Assembly (NCBI RefSeq): GCF_007748175.1
Contig: NZ_CP037422.1
Coordinates: 2,439,231 to 2,503,230 of the forward strand
Reading direction: 5' to 3'
DNA length: 64,000 nucleotides
From: Gimesia aquarii
Lineage (GTDB): Bacteria > Planctomycetota > Planctomycetia > Planctomycetales > Planctomycetaceae
This document shows positions 1 through 8,091 of the stretch, piece after piece. A program made the translations under genes and the position numbers. The notes under the pieces are model-generated. The model was not told where the DNA came from and did not search any database. It was given only the letters and a program-made list of their open reading frames with translations. The stretch's first letter is position 1; every line of letters starts with the position of its first letter.

Positions 1-1102
1 TCTGAACCCATCGAAACAACAGATAGGCGGCGATCAGGATCGACACGATAAACGATCGCATCCCCTCCGTTGCTTCAACAAACTCCGAATTCAGGAAGGG
101 TTTCAATTCGGGATTATATGCATGATCCGCACCAAGATGAACCGGGAATCCCTGATTGTCCCGGGCGAATGTATTGCCTTGTGCAAACAGCTCATTCAAA
201 CGCATCTGTCGCGAAAAATTTTGGTGCAGAATGATGGACGTCACTTCGGCAATGAGACCGGCAGACACGGCCTCCCTTGTAAGCAGATGCGCACCACAAG
301 CCACCGTCTGCAAATTTTGGACGGGAACTGTCGGCTCTGCCCTGCGATACATGCCTGCCGGAATTTCATATTCATAAAAATGAGATTCCTTGCGCGTCAG
401 TGCGCCAATATAGGGGATTTCCAAAATGCGATAGTGACCAGTCTCCAGCAAATTATGGAGCACTGGTGCTTGAACCCCCACGGTCACGATTGCCGCGTCT
501 AACGTATTGTCTCCGAACTGCTTTTCGATCTCTTCATAGGAAAGATACGCGGGTTCAATTTCGTCCAAAGTCAGTTGAAAATGCTGCAAGAGCGGTACAC
601 TGGCAGCCAGGTCACCCGAGCTTTGTTCGCCAATCGCAATACGGCGGCCTTTCAGGTCGTTCACACTCTTAATATCAGACTCAGCGGGCACAATAATATG
701 CACTACCTGTGAATATAGGTTGGCAATGAAACAGATATGCGGCATTGTGTGAATTTGCGGTTTCGGCTTAGCCGCCTCAACAGGTTTGAGCGATGCCAGC
801 GCAAACTCCGTACCTGGTTGATAAAAACCCAGATCCGCTTTTCCGCTACGTAATAAATCCAGGTTTTCCAACGAGCCTTTCGTCTCCAGAATCTCAACAT
901 CGATGGGCAACCGTTGCTCCAACATCGCTTTGAGTTGCACGGCCATTCCGTGATAGCGCCCTTCTGGATGACCGGCGGCAATCGTGATCTGACTGGGCAA
1001 CGCCGTCATCCACTGATAGGTGAAATGCAGGATGACAGGCAAGGAAACCAGCAAGCTGACAACCAGAATTTTGAACAGAGTACGCTTCATATCCACCTTC
1101 AT
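1..1102 (-). CDS. TAXI-family TRAP-type solute-binding protein (partial, 3' end outside window)
   Basis: The minus strand is open from ATG 1102 to the window edge (about 367 codons, no stop). The start could also be the in-frame ATG at 1090, which has an AAGG five bases upstream. The protein begins with MKRTLFKILVV and a hydrophobic signal/anchor. It continues with ITIAAGHPEGRYHGMA, DLGFYQPGTEFA and LYSQVVHIIVPAESDIKSV, followed by LKGRRIAIGEQSSG, which match the TAXI family of TRAP transporter receptors. A second hydrophobic stretch (RSFIVSILIAAYLLFRW) reaches the edge, so the protein is probably membrane-anchored at its C-terminus. The natural ligand cannot be inferred. No TRAP permease gene lies on the visible side; it could be to the left of the window. 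Confidence 0.8.
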   Translation of the reverse strand, partial: MKVDMKRTLFKILVVSLLVSLPVILHFTYQWMTALPSQITIAAGHPEGRYHGMAVQLKAMLEQRLPIDVEILETKGSLENLDLLRSGKADLGFYQPGTEFALASLKPVEAAKPKPQIHTMPHICFIANLYSQVVHIIVPAESDIKSVNDLKGRRIAIGEQSSGDLAASVPLLQHFQLTLDEIEPAYLSYEEIEKQFGDNTLDAAIVTVGVQAPVLHNLLETGHYRILEIPYIGALTRKESHFYEYEIPAGMYRRAEPTVPVQNLQTVACGAHLLTREAVSAGLIAEVTSIILHQNFSRQMRLNELFAQGNTFARDNQGFPVHLGADHAYNPELKPFLNSEFVEATEGMRSFIVSILIAAYLLFRWVQ

Positions 1103-1400
1103 TGATAAATTCTCAAAAATAATAATCTCCGATGATTCCAGCAGAATGTGCACAGAATATCATAGTCAATTTCGCTGAATTTATCTTCTTTTCAGCCAGA
1201 ATTCGACTGTTTCCATATGAATAACGAGTCTGAACTCCAGGGGTATCAAACTGTTTTTAGATTTCCCCAGTTTGCACAGCTGTTACCCTTGGCGCGATTT
1301 TTTGGCGAACTATGCTAAGGGGCGATACCTCTGTATCATAGGAAGCCATTGTAAGCTTTCAGTCACTAATTTCCCCTGTTTTGAAAAGCGAGTGAGTTCC
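1103..1400. other. Intergenic spacer between divergent TAXI protein and serA
   Basis: About 300 bases without a convincing gene. It should hold the promoters of the two divergent flanking genes, but I see no clear -35/-10 pair. The serA frame stays open upstream to 1272, but those 43 residues do not resemble the family N-terminus. Confidence 0.5.
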
Positions 1401-3026
1401 ATGTACCGAGTCCTGATCACGGACAATCTTTCGCCAGCCGGCCTTAAAATTCTCGAAGATAACCCGGAAATCGAAGTCGATGTTCGGTCCGGTCTTTCGC
1501 CGGAAGAAGTACGGGAAGCACTCAAGTCGGCAGATGGGATCATCATTCGCAGCGCGACCAAACTCACGGACGAAGTCCTGAAAGGGCAACCCAGATTAAA
1601 GGCCATTGTCCGGGCAGGTGTCGGCGTTGATAATATCGATCGCGTGGCCGCCACGCGCGAAGGTATTGTCGTGATGAATACGCCCGCTGGAAATACCACC
1701 AGTACGGCTGAGCAAACCATTGCCCTCATGATGGGACTGGCTCGTAATATTGGACCTGCTTACTCAACAATGAAAGAAGGCAAGTGGGAGCGTAAAAAAT
1801 TAACGGGGACCCAGGTCGCCGGGAAAACACTGGCCGTCGTGGGACTGGGACGTATCGGTCTTTCCGTCGCGCAACGGGCACAAGGCCTCGAAATGAAAGT
1901 CATCGGTTATGATCCCTTTCTCTCTGCAGAGAAGGCAGCCGAATATGGTATCGAACTCTATAAGGAAGTTGATGAAATCGTTAAACACTGCGACTTCCTC
2001 AGCGTGCACACTCCTCTGACAGATGAAACGCGTGACCTTATCAACGCCGAGCGAATCGCCACGATGCGTCCCGGAGTCAGGATCATCAACTGTGCCCGGG
2101 GTGGTATTATCAACGAAGACGATCTGGCGGATGCACTTGAATCGGGTAAAGTCGCGGGAGCCGCTTGTGACGTGTTTACTCAGGAACCACCAGAAAACCG
2201 ACGATTGATCGATGCGCCTAATATGTTATCGACTCCCCACCTTGGTGCTTCCACAGATGAAGCACAGGAAATGGTTGCTTTGGAAGCCGCAGAGATTATT
2301 ACCGATTATCTCACCCGCAACGAAATTCGCCACGCCATCAATATGATTCCCGTTTCGGGAGCAGAAATGGCAGACCTGAAACCACATGTTGAGTTGGGAC
2401 ATCGTCTGGGTTTGTTCCTGTCTCACCAGACAGAAGGCAGTCTCAAAAACGTTCAGATACAGTATCGTGGTGAAGTGGCAGAGAAACAAACGAAACTGAT
2501 CACATCCAGTTTTGCGGCGGGGTTACTCTCCAATGCCTTTGAGGCAGACGTCAATATTGTGAACGCTACGGTATTCGCAAAAGAGCGTGGCATTGGGATT
2601 TCTGAATCGAAATCCAGTGAAGCTGGTACACTTTCTACACTGATCTCTGCAACGATCGAAACAGACGAAGGTCAGTACTCGGCAGCCGGTACCATTTTCG
2701 GCCAGGACTTCTTACGGCTTACCAAACTGGATGAGTTCTATCTCGATGCATACCTCGATGGTAATCTGTTGATCTACCGCCATCATGATGTACCAGGACT
2801 CATCGGTTATATCGGCACGGTTTTGGGAAATCACAAAGTCAACATTGCCCACATGGCCCTGGGGCGACTTCAAAACCAGCCTGGTGGTGAAGCGATTGCG
2901 GTTCTGAATGTCGATGGAGAAGTTCCGGAAGCGGCTCTGGCAGAAGTCTCCGAACACAAAGACGTTTCCTGTGTGAAACTAGTCAAAATGCCGCCCGCGA
3001 CTGCCCCGCTTCCCTGGTTACAATAG
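1401..3026 (+). CDS. serA: D-3-phosphoglycerate dehydrogenase
   Basis: Catalyses the first step of serine synthesis, the NAD-dependent oxidation of 3-phosphoglycerate, in the cytoplasm. The 541-aa length fits the long (type I) enzyme with substrate/NAD domains, an intervening ASB domain and a C-terminal ACT domain. Visible motifs are the Rossmann loop VVGLGRIGLSVAQRA, the catalytic Arg in NCARGGIINEDDL, and the His in TPHLGAST. The C-terminal part (HHDVPGLIGYIGTVLGNHKVN) is a typical ACT domain, which in this family often binds serine for feedback control. I chose ATG 1401 because MYRVLITDNLSPAGL is the family N-terminus. The upstream GTGAG is only a weak ribosome site. A strong hairpin follows the stop, so the gene is probably monocistronic. 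Confidence 0.96.
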   Translation: MYRVLITDNLSPAGLKILEDNPEIEVDVRSGLSPEEVREALKSADGIIIRSATKLTDEVLKGQPRLKAIVRAGVGVDNIDRVAATREGIVVMNTPAGNTTSTAEQTIALMMGLARNIGPAYSTMKEGKWERKKLTGTQVAGKTLAVVGLGRIGLSVAQRAQGLEMKVIGYDPFLSAEKAAEYGIELYKEVDEIVKHCDFLSVHTPLTDETRDLINAERIATMRPGVRIINCARGGIINEDDLADALESGKVAGAACDVFTQEPPENRRLIDAPNMLSTPHLGASTDEAQEMVALEAAEIITDYLTRNEIRHAINMIPVSGAEMADLKPHVELGHRLGLFLSHQTEGSLKNVQIQYRGEVAEKQTKLITSSFAAGLLSNAFEADVNIVNATVFAKERGIGISESKSSEAGTLSTLISATIETDEGQYSAAGTIFGQDFLRLTKLDEFYLDAYLDGNLLIYRHHDVPGLIGYIGTVLGNHKVNIAHMALGRLQNQPGGEAIAVLNVDGEVPEAALAEVSEHKDVSCVKLVKMPPATAPLPWLQ

Positions 3027-3039
3027 TCTCTTTGCTTAA

Positions 3040-3076
3040 CAGTCGCTTCATTAAATCTTCTTTAATGAAGCGACTG
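3040..3076 (+). terminator. Strong hairpin terminator after serA
   Basis: A perfect 16-bp inverted repeat (3040-3055 and 3061-3076) with a 5-base loop starts 14 bases after the serA stop. The following bases contain only a short T run, so efficiency without Rho is uncertain. Confidence 0.75.
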
Positions 3077-3199
3077 AAGCAGTTTTCAGCGTACTTTGAG
3101 CTCATTTTTGTAAAACGGTTGATGAGCCCCCCCTCTCAAAGGTAAAATAAACACGGTGAGGGTGCGCGCCTCATTAAAGACGGAATCGGAAAAAATGAA

Positions 3200-3227
3200 T
3201 TGACAGGTGCATCAGTTACGGTATCAT
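3200..3227 (+). promoter_or_regulatory. Sigma70-like promoter upstream of the HNH gene
   Basis: TTGACA at 3200-3205 and TATCAT at 3222-3227, separated by 16 bases, is a near-consensus housekeeping promoter. It lies about 100 bases upstream of the HNH start. It is a sequence match only. Confidence 0.5.
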
Positions 3228-3327
3228 GCCCGGCAATTCCAATGTTTGTTTTTTGGGGTCGTTTTGATTTAAACTGCACCTTGATATTGCCATAACCTTG
3301 CTAAGTGATCTGGAGGGTGGGCGGCGT

Positions 3328-3978
3328 ATGATATCTGCAACTACCGGGAAGACACAGTCTAGCGCCATGCAGGCGAGTGTTCTGGCGCTGAATAAGACTT
3401 ATTCGCCGGTTCACGTGATCTCTGCCAAACGCGCTTTTTGTCTGCTCAGTAAAGACATTGCGGAAGTCATCAGTGTTGAAGATGGCAGCTTTATGAACTA
3501 TGACTTCAGTTCCTGGATTGAAATCAGTGAGCTGAGATCTGAATTCAATGAACGAACGGAATTGGAAGACTGGATCTTTTCCGTGAATTTTGAAATCCAG
3601 GTTCCCCGTGTTGTTCGCCTGTTGCACTATAATCGCATCCCCAACAATACGATTAAATTCAACCGCCGCAATATCTTTATTCGAGACAGTTATCGATGCC
3701 AATACTGCCACAAAAAATTCGGCGTGAAGCAACTTAGTCTGGATCACGTCGTCCCCCGTTCTCACGGCGGAGGCATGAGCTGGGAAAATATTGTCAGCGC
3801 CTGTCGTCGCTGTAATACGAAAAAAGGAGGCCGCACACCTTCGCAAGCCGGGATGAAGCTGCTGCAAAAACCGGCAAAGCCCAGTCGTAACCCCGTGTTG
3901 CTGCAACAGGTCAAGCATGAGAAATACGCATGCTGGCGAAACTTTGTGAGCACGAAGGAATTACTCGCCTGTGAATAA
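3328..3978 (+). CDS. HNH endonuclease family protein
   Basis: A 216-aa protein. The N-terminal part (VLALNKTYSPVHVISAKRAF) is the conserved lead-in of a widespread bacterial HNH family. The nuclease core follows with a zinc pair C124/C127 (CQYC), LDHVVPRSHGG (D139, H140), the Asn in WENIVSACRRCN, and a second Cys pair C159/C162. All metal and catalytic positions appear intact. I chose ATG 3328, preceded by a GGAGGGTGG stretch, over a TTG ten codons upstream. It stands alone between serA and hom with its own promoter-like site. The family is common in Planctomycetes and Cyanobacteria. Its physiological substrate is not known to me, and no phage or restriction context is visible. Confidence 0.85.
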   Translation: MISATTGKTQSSAMQASVLALNKTYSPVHVISAKRAFCLLSKDIAEVISVEDGSFMNYDFSSWIEISELRSEFNERTELEDWIFSVNFEIQVPRVVRLLHYNRIPNNTIKFNRRNIFIRDSYRCQYCHKKFGVKQLSLDHVVPRSHGGGMSWENIVSACRRCNTKKGGRTPSQAGMKLLQKPAKPSRNPVLLQQVKHEKYACWRNFVSTKELLACE

Positions 3979-4217
3979 CAGCGAGCGGTGAAAATGCGCT
4001 TCTTTCATTTCATGGTCTCTCACAGGCTATGCTATCAGCATTTGCTGTCTTCTTCGGAATTGACCGGCAAAATCGACACATCCAACGCGATTCTCATCCT
4101 GAAACCAACTGATTTTGACGGCATTGGTTCCACTTGCCTGGGGAACCGTCTATAGTACGATGCGGAAATCAAGTCCCCCTCGCTACCATTCATCGTTTTA
4201 TAATTCAGGAATCTGGA

Positions 4218-5531
4218 ATGTCGTCTTCTCCTTTAAATGTGGCCATTATCGGTATGGGTACCGTAGGCAGTGGTGTCGCAAAAATTCTGCTCAATCGCGC
4301 CGAACAAATGACCGCGCGGGCAGGCCGCCCCATACACCTCAAACGGGCCGTCGTAAGAGATCTTTCACGAACACGTGACATCAACCTTCCTGCTGGAGTA
4401 CTGACCGATGATGTCGAATCCGTCATCAATGATTCTACGATTGAGGTGGTACTTCAACTGGTCGGCGGAATCGATCCCGCCTATGACATTATGTTGCGCG
4501 TCCTGGAAAGTGGCAAAGATGTTATCACCGCCAACAAAGCACTCCTCTGTGAAAAAGGAGAGCTCGTATTCCAGCGCGCAAAAGAGTTGGGTCGCTGCAT
4601 CTGTTTCGAAGCAGCAGTCGCAGGGGGAGTCCCTTTAATCGAAACAGTTACGCAAGCCATGACTGCGAATCAAATTATTTCGATTGAAGCCATCCTGAAT
4701 GGAACCAGTAATTATATTCTGACCGAAATGTTTTCCCACAATACAAGCTATGCAGACGCTGTGAGGACTGCCCAGGAAATTGGGTATGCAGAAGCCGATC
4801 CCGCCATGGACGTAGATGGCACTGATGCCGCACAGAAATTAGGAATCCTTGTGCAACTGGCATTGGGAGTGAAAGTCAATCTTGATCAATTCCTGCGACA
4901 GGGAATCGATTCGCTTTCACTGGCTGACTTACAATATGCTGACGAACTGGGTTACACCGTCAAACTGTTGGCGGTCGCCAAATTACTGGACGGTCAACTG
5001 GAAATGCACGCGCAACCGACGCTGATTCGTAATGATAACCCGTTAGCACACGTGGAAGACGCTTATAACAAAATCGCTTTGGAAGGTGATGCTGTGGGAA
5101 AAGTCTGGCTCTCGGGTATGGGAGCCGGGCAAATGGCGACAGCGTCTGCCGTCGTTGCTAACTTAATCGATGTCGCCGTCGGTCGGGCCGCCATTACGTT
5201 CCCGAGATTGAATCTCTGGAACTCCAGTCAAAATATTCAAATCCTGCCACGCGAAGACATTTCGCGGCGGTACTTCCTGCGTTTAAACGTAGAAGACCGC
5301 CCTCACGTACTGGCAGACATTACGAACGTGCTGGGAAATCACGAAATCAGTATCGCCAGTCTGGTGCAGCATGAAGCACCCGAAGTCGATGAGACGGAAA
5401 ACTACCCCATCGTTCCCCTGGTTATTATGACGCACCGCACAACCGAAGGCCAATTTCAGGCAGCCAGCAGGGAGCTGGATGCGTTGGATTGCATCCGGGC
5501 TCCCTTTGTGCGCATGCCGGTGAATGATTGA
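4218..5531 (+). CDS. hom: Homoserine dehydrogenase
   Basis: Reduces aspartate semialdehyde to homoserine, the branch point to threonine, methionine and isoleucine. The protein has 437 aa. Motifs in order are the nucleotide-binding VAIIGMGTVGSGVAKILL near the N-terminus, ANKALLCEKGELVF, the catalytic-domain segment EAILNGTSNYILTEM, and EADPAMDVDGTDAAQKL. A C-terminal ACT domain (EDRPHVLADITNVLGNHEISI) points to feedback regulation by an amino acid, as known for this architecture. ATG 4218 follows an AGGAA site and gives the family N-terminus; the frame is open 84 bases further upstream. It converges on the cyclophilin gene with only 8 bases between the stop codons. Confidence 0.95.
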   Translation: MSSSPLNVAIIGMGTVGSGVAKILLNRAEQMTARAGRPIHLKRAVVRDLSRTRDINLPAGVLTDDVESVINDSTIEVVLQLVGGIDPAYDIMLRVLESGKDVITANKALLCEKGELVFQRAKELGRCICFEAAVAGGVPLIETVTQAMTANQIISIEAILNGTSNYILTEMFSHNTSYADAVRTAQEIGYAEADPAMDVDGTDAAQKLGILVQLALGVKVNLDQFLRQGIDSLSLADLQYADELGYTVKLLAVAKLLDGQLEMHAQPTLIRNDNPLAHVEDAYNKIALEGDAVGKVWLSGMGAGQMATASAVVANLIDVAVGRAAITFPRLNLWNSSQNIQILPREDISRRYFLRLNVEDRPHVLADITNVLGNHEISIASLVQHEAPEVDETENYPIVPLVIMTHRTTEGQFQAASRELDALDCIRAPFVRMPVND

Positions 5532-5539
5532 TCGAAAGA

Positions 5540-6352
5540 CTATTCGTCTTTCTTGGCAGGCGTTTTTTCAGGTGCTGCTTTTTCTGGCTTCGCTTCTTCT
5601 TTTTTCTCAGGCTCTGCTGGCTTCTTGTCTGCTTTTGCATCAGGAGCCGCCGCCTCTGGTTTCGCTCCCTCTTTCGCAGATCCATCAACAATGGTCGCTT
5701 TTTTGATGTAGTCCAACATCGGAAACTCTTTTTTCAAATAAGCGTTTCCACCTTCGACCAGTTTTCCCTGATGGGGTCCGCGCCCGTTTGGTGCCCCTTC
5801 ACCATAACCGTCGTATAGATCGTCGACCACATCCATCCCTTCGATGACTTGCGCAAAAGGAGAAAATCCCATGCCATCTAAATTTGAGTTATCACCAAAG
5901 TTGATAAAAAATTGTGTTGAACGCGAGTTAGGCAAACCTGATTTTGCGAAAGAGACATAGCCCCGTTTATTCGACTCGACCACAGGCTCATCCATAATGT
6001 TGTTATCTTTCCATTTGGCGTGTACGGCAGGATCTCCATTAATACCGATTTGTGCCATAAACCCATCAATCACGCGAAAGAATGCAGTATCATTATAGAA
6101 GCCCTCTTCCACCAGTTCCTTGAAGCGTGCGGCCCCTTTGGGTGACCATTCAGGATGCACGTCCAATACAATATTTCCTTTTGTCGTTTCCAGTAAAACC
6201 TGAAAGTCTCCGCCGGCAGGAAGTGTTTCCAACTGTTTTTGGGAAGTCGCTTGGGGAACCTCAGGATCACTGGCTGTAGGGGTTTCTCCGGGACAGCCTG
6301 CTAAACAAGAAACAGCCAGACACAGAATCCACGGGGTAAAACGTGACATCAT
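5540..6352 (-). CDS. Cyclophilin-type peptidyl-prolyl isomerase, lipoprotein
   Basis: A 270-aa cyclophilin predicted to be lipid-anchored: the N-terminus ends in a lipobox (SCLAGC, Cys20). The cyclophilin core is clear (VLLETTKGNIVLDVHPEWSP, GFYNDTAFFRVIDGFMAQIG, RGYVSFAKSG, SRSTQFFINFGDNSNLD, FSPFAQVIEGMDVVD). After the core, the last 50 or so residues are a Lys/Glu/Ala/Pro-rich tail, probably disordered and perhaps a cell-wall or membrane-surface contact. I start at ATG 6352, which has GAGG six bases upstream; GTG 6364 and ATG 6358 are also in frame. It would assist folding of exported proteins. Confidence 0.9.
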   Translation of the reverse strand: MMSRFTPWILCLAVSCLAGCPGETPTASDPEVPQATSQKQLETLPAGGDFQVLLETTKGNIVLDVHPEWSPKGAARFKELVEEGFYNDTAFFRVIDGFMAQIGINGDPAVHAKWKDNNIMDEPVVESNKRGYVSFAKSGLPNSRSTQFFINFGDNSNLDGMGFSPFAQVIEGMDVVDDLYDGYGEGAPNGRGPHQGKLVEGGNAYLKKEFPMLDYIKKATIVDGSAKEGAKPEAAAPDAKADKKPAEPEKKEEAKPEKAAPEKTPAKKDE

Positions 6353-6403
6353 ATCCATCCTCACTCTAATGAAAGGTTTAAAATCGAAAGAACTTACAAG
6401 ATC

Positions 6404-7321
6404 TTAACGAGTCTGAATTTCCTCGCCAAGCCGCTCAAACTCGGCACGTAACACAGGCATTGCTCCTGCATGGCTGGCAACCAGGCCTCCCACACGATTG
6501 GCAAACAAAGCCGCCTTGTCCCAGGACCAGCCTAATAAACGACGCGAAATCAAAGCCGCGGTAAATGAATCGCCGGCTCCCACCGCATCAACGACCTCAA
6601 CCGGAGTGCCGGGAATATCATATTGTTGATCGTCGGCATAAATCAAACATCCTTCAGCCCCGCGCGTAATACAGACCGCGTCCACAGTATACTCTTTCTG
6701 AATGTGTTCGATAAACCAACCTGTATCACCGACAGAGATTTCTAGCAGCCCCGCCAGTACCTCTACTTCATCCAGGTTTAATTTGACGATTTTTGCTAAA
6801 GACAAAGAACGCTCGATCCAACTCCGATCAAAGTATTCCTGCCGCAAGTTGATGTCGTACACAACCAGACAATCAGCGTTCGTCGCCGCAAGACACTGAT
6901 AAATTGATTCTCGGGAGGTTTTCTCTCGCTGAGCCAAAGTACCAAAACAGACCGCCTTGGCCTGATTCATTAGTTCGGCCAATGGTTGATTAAACTCTAA
7001 GTGATCCCAGGCAACCCGTTCGTGAATCGTGTATTGTGGATCATTGGCGTCAGAAAACTCAACCGTCACGGTGCCAGTGGGAAATGTCGTATCAATCTGC
7101 ACGTACTTTGTAGCAAGATTTTGCTGTTTCAAGAAATCCAGCAATTCGGTTCCCAATGGATCTTGCCCCACACGCGAGACGACGATTCCCTGACAGGCCA
7201 GTTGATTTGCCTGAAACGCGACATTCGCCGGCGCGCCGCCAGGTCGCCTTTCATCACCAAAACAGTCCCACAGCAATTCACCTAAACCGATTACCACTGG
7301 AAGAGACGTTACATTATTCAT
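6404..7321 (-). CDS. PfkB-family carbohydrate kinase, fructokinase-like
   Basis: A 305-aa ribokinase-fold sugar kinase. The N-terminus holds the first PfkB signature region (GLGELLWDCFGDERRPGGAPANVAF). The C-terminal signature DAVGAGDSFTAALISRRLLG contains the catalytic Asp and anion hole. The sequence pattern resembles bacterial fructokinases, but the sugar cannot be fixed from sequence. It lies 51 bases downstream of nothing co-directional on its start side and 51 bases upstream of the cyclophilin start, so the two could share a transcript. Confidence 0.88.
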   Translation of the reverse strand: MNNVTSLPVVIGLGELLWDCFGDERRPGGAPANVAFQANQLACQGIVVSRVGQDPLGTELLDFLKQQNLATKYVQIDTTFPTGTVTVEFSDANDPQYTIHERVAWDHLEFNQPLAELMNQAKAVCFGTLAQREKTSRESIYQCLAATNADCLVVYDINLRQEYFDRSWIERSLSLAKIVKLNLDEVEVLAGLLEISVGDTGWFIEHIQKEYTVDAVCITRGAEGCLIYADDQQYDIPGTPVEVVDAVGAGDSFTAALISRRLLGWSWDKAALFANRVGGLVASHAGAMPVLRAEFERLGEEIQTR

Positions 7322-7448
7322 AGAACTCTAATTCAATTACAATTTCATTTAGGAACACTATTTCAAAACAGATGATTGTATTGTGAAATTCAACACAGCA
7401 CACAATTATCTCGCGTGATACCATAACATAATCCAGGATAGAAATTCC

Positions 7449-7877
7449 ATGCATCGCATTTATGAATACCGCCATTTAGTCACCGAGGAGGAAATTGACG
7501 GGCTCGGACACGTCAACAATGTGGTTTACCTAAAATGGCTACAGGACGCTGCGGTAGCACACTCCACCGCCAATGGCTGGTCAGCCCGTCGCTACCGCGA
7601 ACTGAAAATCGGCTGGGTCGCCCGAAGTCACTATATTGAGTATTTACAACCGGCGTTTGTGGGTCAGGAAATTATCGTACAAACATGGATTTCCACACTT
7701 CAAAAGGTCAAATCTCTACGGAAATATCAAATCGTACGGCCCCTTGATTCTGAGCTTCTGGTGAAAGCCGAAACAAACTGGGCATTCGTGAATTATGAAA
7801 ATCTGACTCCACGGCGCATACCGGAAGAAGTACTCGCGTGTTTCGCTGTGATTCCCGAACAGGAAGAACCCCGCTAA
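7449..7877 (+). CDS. Hot-dog fold acyl-CoA thioesterase
   Basis: A 142-aa protein of the 4-hydroxybenzoyl-CoA thioesterase / YbgC type. The motif EEIDGLGHVNNVVYLKWLQDA matches the active-site helix region of the family, and the size is typical for one hot-dog domain. It would hydrolyse a small acyl-CoA in the cytoplasm; the acyl chain is not predictable. An AGGATAG stretch precedes the ATG. It is divergent from the PfkB kinase across 127 bases. Confidence 0.85.
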   Translation: MHRIYEYRHLVTEEEIDGLGHVNNVVYLKWLQDAAVAHSTANGWSARRYRELKIGWVARSHYIEYLQPAFVGQEIIVQTWISTLQKVKSLRKYQIVRPLDSELLVKAETNWAFVNYENLTPRRIPEEVLACFAVIPEQEEPR

Positions 7878-8091
7878 TGGTTCGCAGCAACTGATTCAAG
7901 ATTAAAAAATATGAGCGAAGATCTTCGTTCAAAACGTGAAATGTGCAGTCTCTCATGGTAGTCTATCTCTAACGCGATGATGGACAATTCTTTTTTAGAA
8001 ATCATCCCAAAACACATCTGTTTAAGTTTTGATTCTGATCAAAGGCCAATTTCATTTTCTGGCAATAATTTCATACGTTTCATGGTGAGCA

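Noticed and set aside
703-981. 92-codon minus frame
   Set aside because: It is a different frame of the TAXI gene, whose own frame is open through the whole region with clear family motifs.
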